Below are positions 48,851 to 54,707 of a stretch of 54,707 nucleotides of DNA, in pieces (the stretch's first letter is position 1; every line of letters starts with the position of its first letter). The notes under the pieces are model-generated. The model made no database searches. It saw nothing but the letters and a program-made list of their open reading frames with translations, and had not been told where the DNA came from. Position numbers and translations under genes: made by a program. The DNA lies in NCBI GenBank assembly GCA_043812455.1, contig JBDRMB010000017.1, forward strand, positions 1 through 54,707, written 5' to 3'. The stretch comes from JABHQR01 sp043812455. GTDB taxonomy: Archaea; Nanobdellota; Nanobdellia; Woesearchaeales; GW2011-AR9.

Positions 48851-51800
48851 ATGGGGCATAATAAACCGAGAATAATAACTGACTGGAGAATGCAAGAAGT
48901 TAGTTGGGATAATATTCGTTATATCGTTCCTTATCTGGAGGATGGTGTTAACTTTACTGTAAAACAAGTTAAAGAAGATGGTACAGTTGGTGATGTTCAT
49001 TATTATAAAAAAGGTTTAGGAAATGAGGGTTTAGAAAATTTAATTAATGAAATTGGAATAATTGAGCATTTAAACCATAGTGATACAATAAGATTACTTA
49101 AAGGGAATTTAGATCAATGGTTTTCTGCAGAATTAGATCATATAATCCGTAGTTCTGCTTTCAAAATTTCTGATGATAAAGATAATTTTCCAATACATAC
49201 AGCTTTAATGATGCAGTTAGGGCCAAATCCTGGAGCATTAAGAAGTATGCTTGGAACTGATCTAAATATTTATTCTTTGTTTGATTTTAGTTTGTTAAGA
49301 CTAATTATAAATGCACTTCCTGTTTTAAAGGATGCTTATTTTGCACAAAGAAAAAAAGACCCTGCAAGGATGTATAAAAGAATTAGCTGGTTTTCTGAAC
49401 GGATGATTAAAGTTTTGGAATTTAATTGTGAATATATTGGTAGGGAACGAGCGTTAATCTCGGTAACTCCAGATGAAGGTATAAGCGAGTTGTATTATGA
49501 AAATAACCTTTCAGATAATTGTATTGCTGCACAGCTATCATGCCTTCCACTTAGAATGGATTTACCATTAGCATCAGTAAGTTACAAACGAAGAAAAGTT
49601 GACACTTTGTTTAATGTGAAATGGTATCCTCAAAGAGAAAGTTCACAAAAAGAAATATCCCGGTTAAGAAGAGAAAATACTGAATTGTGGGGAGGTATGA
49701 GAAAAATATTGGAAAGGACAGAGCCCGATAAGATTGAATTAGAAAGAGTTGTTGCAGAAAGGACTGCTGTTTTAAAAGATACTTTAAGAAAATTAGAAGA
49801 TACTAGCGCAATTTCAAGAGCATATTGTGATGCTTTAGGTGATGATCAATTTTATTTTTTATTAACCGCTGCAATTAAAAATTTTGAAGAAAGAGGGAAC
49901 TTTCAGGATGCAGAAATACAATTTAATCTTTTATATGACTTAGCAGGAAGAGATGAACGTTATAAAGATCTGTTGGAAAAAAATTTAATAGAATTTTATG
50001 CATCTAACATTTCTGAACGTGGTAGAAGATTAGGAGAAACTTCTACAGATATTGTCTGGTCTTTAGAAAAAAAAGTTGTTGAACCATTTAAAGTATTAAT
50101 TTTCAAACAATATCTTGAATCAATCCGAGCGGATGTTGAATATGAATATATAAAAGAACTTAAAAGGAGGAATGAATTAAGAAAAATTTTACAAGAAAAT
50201 TCTGAAGGAACTGAAGATGAAGATCTATATCAATTACCGGTAGTCTTAATTCCTGAACTTATTGGAAAACCGTTTAATTTAGTAATGAGTGGAACAAGAT
50301 GTTTACTTACTAAAAAAATTCAAGCTCCTACTTTAATGAGTCTTTGTAATCAAATTGACGAAAGTGATCCCGATTATGAAATTGCTAAAGAATTTATTCA
50401 ACAATGTCGATTTAAAGTTAATGAACTTCGAGCACTTTTAGCTGAGGATACGGTAGAACACAGCAGTTACATTCCTAGAATTAAAACTAACTTCAAAAAG
50501 AATTTTATTAAAAATCTTGTTGAATGTTTAGATAATATCAAAGGTGACAGATTTTCTGAAGAAGAAAAACAAGCTTTAAGATTTGCGGCAACAATTTTTG
50601 ATGAAACAATCCAACTTATGCCCCAAGAACAGTATTGTGATTGGACGGACACTAATGTTCTAATTAAAGGTTATAGTAACTATGAAACTTTGGAACAATT
50701 TGTTGAGGAGATAAAAGGTATTAATCCTAATAATGGAAGAGTTTCTTTAAGGGAAGTTGTCAGAAGTTTTGTAAATAGTGCAGTTGAAATTCATAAAGTT
50801 GATTTTAACAAAACTAATCGATTAGTACATCCATTAGAAGATTCTAGAAAAGGGTTTGCTAAACCAGAAAAAATAGAATTAGAACAGTTTGAAGAAGATG
50901 TACATTATTTGTTGTGTAGGGAGCGAGTAAAACGAAAAATTGTTTATAATCAAGAAAAAGATTATACCAAAAAAATGTTCTTAAGGGGACCATTAAGGAT
51001 GATTAATGAATTAATAATCTCTTATGAAAAGGGCAATGTTAAAATAGTAGATAACTTTTTAAGGAATTTTGATATAAACAAACCTTCTGCAACTGTTAAT
51101 TTGTTCTTAGATAAAGATAATTTAACAAAATTACTTGATGATGATGCTTATTATTTGGAAATTCATCGTTATATGAGAAGCTTCAGATTAGCTTTAACTA
51201 AATATTTGATTATGGAAAATCCAGACATTGATCTTACTGAACATAGACAACGTTGGGTTACAGAAATAAATGTTTGTTTGAGTAGAACCAATCATGCTGT
51301 TAGTCAGATTATTAGAAAATTACAAGGAGAACAAGATTATGATAACCTTAAGAAAAACATTGAATTTCGAGAACATTTATTCTATATAAAAGAGGCATTA
51401 AATAAATTAGAAAATTTAACATTAGAAGATATTGATTTTGATAAACTTCAGGAACAATCTTTAGTTGATAGAATTGAAAGTCAGTTGAAGAGTGAAATAC
51501 AGTTGGCGCCAGAGGAGGTAGTTAAAAGTTTAGATCCCCATATATTTAGTGTGAGATCTTGGTACATATTCTTTGATCCAGATGCAAGTGAAGCTGAACA
51601 AATAGCAGCTTTAATGCATGATTATGATCGATTTTTTGGAAAACAAGATAAAAATAGGCAGCCTTCTTATAGTCAATATAAATCGGATTCTGCTGGAGTT
51701 TCAGCTAGCCGATCTATGGAATGGTTAGAAGAACATTATAATCTTTCTACCGAGATATTAGAAGAAATCTTATATTATATCACCTACCATGATGATAAAG

Positions 51801-52096
51801 AAAAGGATAATTTAGATCAAATTAAAGAAGATATTTACAATGAAGACTGGTATGCAAATCTTAGAGTTCTTCATGCAGCAGATTGTGCTAGTTATATGGA
51901 AGATAATTTTGAAGATTATATTATGGATAATGGAACTTCCAAAACTCATGATAAACTTAGTTTTATGTATAATCATCTAGAAGAAGAACATAAAATTGTG
52001 TTAAGTAAATTACATAAAAAATGTCTTGACAGGCTTTTTTATTTGGAGAATGAAAGAAAAGATAATACTTTAGTTACATCTCCATTGTCATCTTGA
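48851..52096 (+). CDS. Large multidomain protein with kinase-like and HD domains
   Basis: 1081 residues from the ATG at 48851, placed ~26 nt after AATATAAAATAA. Residues ~1-265 are unrecognised, possibly a sensor. A signalling-type coiled coil follows (ERVVAERTAVLKDTLRKLED, ~295-315), then helical repeats. The region ~430-700 recalls a kinase-like fold: catalytic loop YCDWTDTNVLIKG with Asp597 and Asn602, and a candidate metal Asp651 in HKVDFNKTN. The C-terminus (~890-1030) fits an HD phosphohydrolase: His897, His923-Asp924 (LMHDYDRFF), His980 (YHDDKEK) and Asp1011 (HAADCASYM). A stress- or nucleotide-signal enzyme is possible. The domain calls are from motifs only. It ends overlapping the next gene by 23 nt. 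Confidence 0.6.
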   Translation: MGHNKPRIITDWRMQEVSWDNIRYIVPYLEDGVNFTVKQVKEDGTVGDVHYYKKGLGNEGLENLINEIGIIEHLNHSDTIRLLKGNLDQWFSAELDHIIRSSAFKISDDKDNFPIHTALMMQLGPNPGALRSMLGTDLNIYSLFDFSLLRLIINALPVLKDAYFAQRKKDPARMYKRISWFSERMIKVLEFNCEYIGRERALISVTPDEGISELYYENNLSDNCIAAQLSCLPLRMDLPLASVSYKRRKVDTLFNVKWYPQRESSQKEISRLRRENTELWGGMRKILERTEPDKIELERVVAERTAVLKDTLRKLEDTSAISRAYCDALGDDQFYFLLTAAIKNFEERGNFQDAEIQFNLLYDLAGRDERYKDLLEKNLIEFYASNISERGRRLGETSTDIVWSLEKKVVEPFKVLIFKQYLESIRADVEYEYIKELKRRNELRKILQENSEGTEDEDLYQLPVVLIPELIGKPFNLVMSGTRCLLTKKIQAPTLMSLCNQIDESDPDYEIAKEFIQQCRFKVNELRALLAEDTVEHSSYIPRIKTNFKKNFIKNLVECLDNIKGDRFSEEEKQALRFAATIFDETIQLMPQEQYCDWTDTNVLIKGYSNYETLEQFVEEIKGINPNNGRVSLREVVRSFVNSAVEIHKVDFNKTNRLVHPLEDSRKGFAKPEKIELEQFEEDVHYLLCRERVKRKIVYNQEKDYTKKMFLRGPLRMINELIISYEKGNVKIVDNFLRNFDINKPSATVNLFLDKDNLTKLLDDDAYYLEIHRYMRSFRLALTKYLIMENPDIDLTEHRQRWVTEINVCLSRTNHAVSQIIRKLQGEQDYDNLKKNIEFREHLFYIKEALNKLENLTLEDIDFDKLQEQSLVDRIESQLKSEIQLAPEEVVKSLDPHIFSVRSWYIFFDPDASEAEQIAALMHDYDRFFGKQDKNRQPSYSQYKSDSAGVSASRSMEWLEEHYNLSTEILEEILYYITYHDDKEKDNLDQIKEDIYNEDWYANLRVLHAADCASYMEDNFEDYIMDNGTSKTHDKLSFMYNHLEEEHKIVLSKLHKKCLDRLFYLENERKDNTLVTSPLSS

Positions 52097-52985
52097 AACT
52101 TAAAATATTAGCACACATTTGAGTTATTTTTTTAGCATATTCTAACATCATTAAATCTTTTTTAGAAACAGAATCGTAAAGGTCAAAACAATCTGAGATT
52201 AATTGTTTTCTTAAATTAAATGTTTCAATAATTTTTCCTTTAGAATAAGCAAAAAATAATTCATGAGTTGAAGTAATTAGTTTGTGTAATTCTTCAAATA
52301 TAAATATTACTTTTGTATTTATACATTCAAGGTTTTTCTCAATTAAAAAGTCACATAAATATTTGTATTCATCCCCTATTTTTTCTAATTCTTCTACTGC
52401 ACAATATAAAAGTGTTAAGTTATTTGGACTATGTAGACCCCCTCCTTTGTTAAGGATTCTTCTACAAAAACAAGTATATTTATTATTGTCTTTTTCAAGA
52501 TGACGAATATTTGGTAACAATAAACACTCTTTATTCTTAATAGCACTAATGATACCATCATTCATTACTAACAATTGTGAAAATAACCTTTTCAGCATAG
52601 AGTCGAACTCGGAATCATATTCTCCAACAATTGTCTTGATTAGACAATAGTCATTATATTGCTCAACAATTTCGAAACCTACTTGTTCTTTTAATTCTTG
52701 TTGAATTAAACTTAAAGTTTCTATGTCTTTGAAATTAATTCTTATTTCATCATAACCTTTTTTGTATAAGGCACCTAAAAGTCTAGGTGTAATTGGGGTG
52801 TTGGGGTTAATTGTAACTTCAGATTTAAGGTTAATTGGTTTTTTATGTGTCTTAACAATTAAATTCTTACCATGCTCTTCAACTTCAAGTTCATCACCTT
52901 TACTAATGTTATGGGTTTTAACCCACTTGCTTGGTAATGAAAAAATTAGAGTAGAAGGACCATGCTGTACCACCCGTCTTTTCAT
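52074..52985 (-). CDS. AbrB-PhoU transcriptional/phosphate regulator
   Basis: 303 residues. The N-terminal ~45 residues are a SpoVT/AbrB DNA-binding domain (VQHGPSTLIFSLPSKWVKTH, NISKGDELEVEEHGKNLIVK). The rest is a helical PhoU-type region (LKRLFSQLLVMNDGIISAIK, AVEELEKIGDEYKYLCDFLI). Archaeal proteins of this design are annotated as phosphate-uptake regulators. No Pst transporter is in the window. It converges on the 1081-residue gene with a 23-nt overlap, so antisense interference between the two ends is possible. Confidence 0.85.
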   Translation of the reverse strand: MKRRVVQHGPSTLIFSLPSKWVKTHNISKGDELEVEEHGKNLIVKTHKKPINLKSEVTINPNTPITPRLLGALYKKGYDEIRINFKDIETLSLIQQELKEQVGFEIVEQYNDYCLIKTIVGEYDSEFDSMLKRLFSQLLVMNDGIISAIKNKECLLLPNIRHLEKDNNKYTCFCRRILNKGGGLHSPNNLTLLYCAVEELEKIGDEYKYLCDFLIEKNLECINTKVIFIFEELHKLITSTHELFFAYSKGKIIETFNLRKQLISDCFDLYDSVSKKDLMMLEYAKKITQMCANILSFKMTMEM

Positions 52986-53089
52986 ATAAATAGCAATATG
53001 ATTATTATTTATATAATTTACTATAATATCATATTATATGCTTAAAGCAATGCAAAATAATATATCTTTATCAAAACATATACCCTGGC

Positions 53090-53311
53090 ATGGGTTGTTT
53101 TATAAAAAAGATATTGGTTAGTTTGGCAATAATTTTTATGTTTGTTTTGATAATCACGGTCTTAACTAAAGTCGAGATTCCAGAATTATTTTCTCCAAGC
53201 ATTACTGGAAGTGCTGTTGATGTTGTTAGTCATTGTATGGAACATTGTGACGAAATCTGTAGTAATGATGAAGATTGCCTGAAAGAATGTATGATTAACG
53301 ACTGCGGTTGA
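53090..53311 (+). CDS. Small Cys-rich secreted or membrane-anchored peptide
   Basis: 73 residues: one N-terminal hydrophobic helix (ILVSLAIIFMFVLIITVL), a short stretch with SITGSAV, and an acidic tail with six Cys (HCMEHCDEICSNDEDCLKEC, then MINDC). The helix is either a signal or an anchor, placing the tail outside. The spacing of the Cys could suit disulphides or metal. 'ITGxAV' after the helix is common in small DPANN surface proteins in my experience, without a known role. Confidence 0.6.
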   Translation: MGCFIKKILVSLAIIFMFVLIITVLTKVEIPELFSPSITGSAVDVVSHCMEHCDEICSNDEDCLKECMINDCG

Positions 53312-53395
53312 ATTTGAGCTAAGCCTAATACCTGGCAGTTCTTTGTTATTTCTCCAAAGGTAAATATTATAAAGAAGAAAATTTATCTTTTCGCT

Positions 53396-54505
53396 ATGCA
53401 ACAAAAAGTTACTCCCTGGGAAGTTAAAGGAAAAATTAATTATGATAAGCTTATTAAAGAGTTTGGCCTTAAGCCCTTAAAATATTTACCTGAAAAGTTT
53501 CAAGAGCATGTTCTATTTAGAAGAGAGATTGTCTTTGCGCATCGCGACTTTAAACAGATAGTGGATGCCATTGACCAGAAAAAACCGTTTGCAATGATGA
53601 CTGGATTAATGCCTTCCGGGAAATTCCATTTTGGACATAAATTGGTTGCTGACCAGATTATCTTTTACCAGAAATTAGGTGCTAAAGTTTACGTTGCAGT
53701 TGCTGATATTGAGGCGTATAACTCCCGTAACCCTAACCTGAAAGAATTGAGAGAAACTGCAATCAAAGAATATCTTACAAATTATGTAGCTTTAGGTTTA
53801 GATCTGGAAAAATGCGATTTCTATTTCCAATCACAGAGATCACCAGATGGTAAGAAAGCTAATGCATATTACAGTTTAGCAAATATGTTATCTCGACATG
53901 TTACATTTAACGAAATGAAAGCTATTTATGGTGAACTTTCGCCAGGTAAAATGTCTGCTTCATTATTACAAGCAGCAGACATGTTACATCCACAGTTAGC
54001 TGAATTTGAAGGTAAACCCTTACCAGTAATCGTACCTGTCGGTGCTGATCAGGATCCACACTTAAGGTTGGCAAGGGACATTTCTCAAAGAATCAAGGTA
54101 TACAAATTCAAACAGTTAAGTTCAACATATCACAGGTTTCTTCCTGGATTGAAAGGTGGAAAAATGTCATCTTCAGATGAGACTTCTTACATAGCTTTAA
54201 CAGATACTCCAAAAGAGGCTGAATTGAAAATAAAAAAATATGCCTTCTCTGGTGGTCAGGCGACTTTGGAAGAACATCGTAAAAAAGGTGGTGATCCAGA
54301 GATTGATGTTTCATTCCAGATGCTAAAGTATGGTCTAGAACCTGATGATAAGAAATTGCAAAAAGTTTATGATGATTATAAATCTGGAAAACTCTTATCA
54401 GGCGAACTTAAACAGATTTTGATTGACAAAATTGGCAAGTTTCTAGTTGAGCATAAGAAGAAAAGAGAAAAAGCTAAGAAAGTTGTTGATAAGTTTATTT
54501 CTTGA
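53396..54505 (+). CDS. trpS: Tryptophanyl-tRNA synthetase, archaeal/eukaryotic type
   Basis: 369 residues. The class I signature HIGH equivalent is PSGKFHFGH (73-81), and the KMSKS equivalent is GGKMSSSD. The amino-terminal TPWEVKGKINYDKLIKEFGL and the specificity region VPVGADQDPHLRLARDISQR are typical of the archaeal/eukaryotic branch. It charges tRNA-Trp. It stands alone on the plus strand, converging on the DUF2080-like fragment. Confidence 0.96.
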   Translation: MQQKVTPWEVKGKINYDKLIKEFGLKPLKYLPEKFQEHVLFRREIVFAHRDFKQIVDAIDQKKPFAMMTGLMPSGKFHFGHKLVADQIIFYQKLGAKVYVAVADIEAYNSRNPNLKELRETAIKEYLTNYVALGLDLEKCDFYFQSQRSPDGKKANAYYSLANMLSRHVTFNEMKAIYGELSPGKMSASLLQAADMLHPQLAEFEGKPLPVIVPVGADQDPHLRLARDISQRIKVYKFKQLSSTYHRFLPGLKGGKMSSSDETSYIALTDTPKEAELKIKKYAFSGGQATLEEHRKKGGDPEIDVSFQMLKYGLEPDDKKLQKVYDDYKSGKLLSGELKQILIDKIGKFLVEHKKKREKAKKVVDKFIS

Positions 54506-54550
54506 TCTCATTAATGAAAATATGGCTTTTGTGCATTTGTGAAGGTTTTT

Positions 54551-54575
54551 ACAGAGCCAATAAAATATGCTCTGT
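54551..54575. terminator. Hairpin between trpS and the right-edge gene
   Basis: ACAGAGC and GCTCTGT make a 7-bp stem around 11 nt. It lies ~45 nt after trpS and just after the stop of the minus-strand gene. It may end both transcripts, or be an element-end hairpin since the neighbour is transposon-related. Confidence 0.4.
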
Positions 54576-54582
54576 CGGACAA

Positions 54583-54707
54583 CTAATCCTTCCTAACTAA
54601 CACATATACTTTTTTCCCAATGTATTTCTTTGAAGACATAATCATTCCACCATTCCCTATTTTTCTAACTTCTCCTTCAGCAATCTCTTCAATTTCATCT
54701 TCAAGAT
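54583..54707 (-). CDS. C-terminus of a DUF2080-like transposase-associated protein (partial)
   Basis: The gene enters from the right edge; 41 codons are visible. It reads LEDEIEEIAEGEVRKIGNGG then MIMSSKKYIGKKVYVLVRKD and stops. The pattern G(N)GGxxxxxKxxIGKKVxVxV is the AbrB-like core of the small archaeal proteins that accompany transposases (DUF2080). It could also be another small AbrB-type antitoxin. Coding potential is good but the start is outside the window. Confidence 0.6.
   Translation of the reverse strand, partial: LEDEIEEIAEGEVRKIGNGGMIMSSKKYIGKKVYVLVRKD

Overview
The window is a stretch of archaeal chromosome with about one third G+C. It carries archaeal histone, aIF5A, aIF1A, eL40, the RNase P subunit Rpp21, archaeal DnaG, RadA, both subunits of topoisomerase VI, RIO1 kinase, a Dim2/KH protein and an archaeal/eukaryotic-type TrpRS. 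Many starts lie 25-30 nt after a TATA box, as expected for leaderless transcripts; others have GGTGG or GGAGG Shine-Dalgarno (SD) sequences. Short genes, a bacterial-type gyrase A, signal peptidase II, archaeosortase, multiply interrupted tRNA genes and a small 'ITGSAV' surface-type peptide fit a DPANN archaeon, probably Woesearchaeota/Pacearchaeota-like. That placement is inference, since no rRNA gene is present.

Layout. 1-240: fragment of a frameshifted IS481-type transposase. 331-6994: chromosome-structure block (unknown winged-helix protein, ScpB, GyrA with an intein, degenerate THUMP methyltransferase). 7144-10612: membrane block (PQ-loop-like protein, archaeosortase, inactive M50 homologue). 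10700-15499: RadA operon with a small partner, TRAM protein, PEP synthase, RNase P subunit. 15583-20465: one-carbon/folate block (winged-helix protein, SHMT, ThyX-like protein, FolC). 20518-24713: ECF-S-like permease, site-2 protease, eL40, aIF5A, histone, HtpX. 24837-30768: mixed block including SpoIIM-like, M24 peptidase, PD-(D/E)XK nuclease, CYTH protein, aIF1A and LspA. 30821-33647: HerA-like ATPase and DnaG. 33648-34429: a long gene-free region with two predicted small RNAs on the minus strand. 34430-39941: RIO1, Dim2/KH, Top6B, Top6A and a broken homing endonuclease. 39938-42155: unknown secreted and coiled-coil proteins around a divergent promoter. 42230-43794: tRNA-Arg with three introns and tRNA-Cys with one. 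43825-54707: MFS transporter, N-terminal-half NFACT protein, FAD oxidoreductase with a CrtC-like protein, a 1081-residue kinase-like/HD protein, AbrB-PhoU regulator, Cys-rich peptide, TrpRS and the tail of a DUF2080-like gene.

How the genes work together. GyrA and topoisomerase VI would manage supercoiling beside histone, ScpB, DnaG and RadA. SHMT, the ThyX-like protein and FolC form a plausible methylene-folate/thymidylate set. RIO1 with Dim2 suggests small-subunit ribosome maturation. LspA, archaeosortase, HtpX and the site-2 protease point to active envelope protein processing.

The most unusual signals are: tRNA introns in D- and T-loops with bulge-helix-bulge geometry; two predicted small RNAs, one carrying anti-SD-like repeats before a UUCG hairpin; a promoter-proximal ACTGGTCAAGT box; a run of abutting hairpins at 27784-27905; a homing endonuclease whose tail imitates the end of Top6A; and the 1081-residue multidomain protein.
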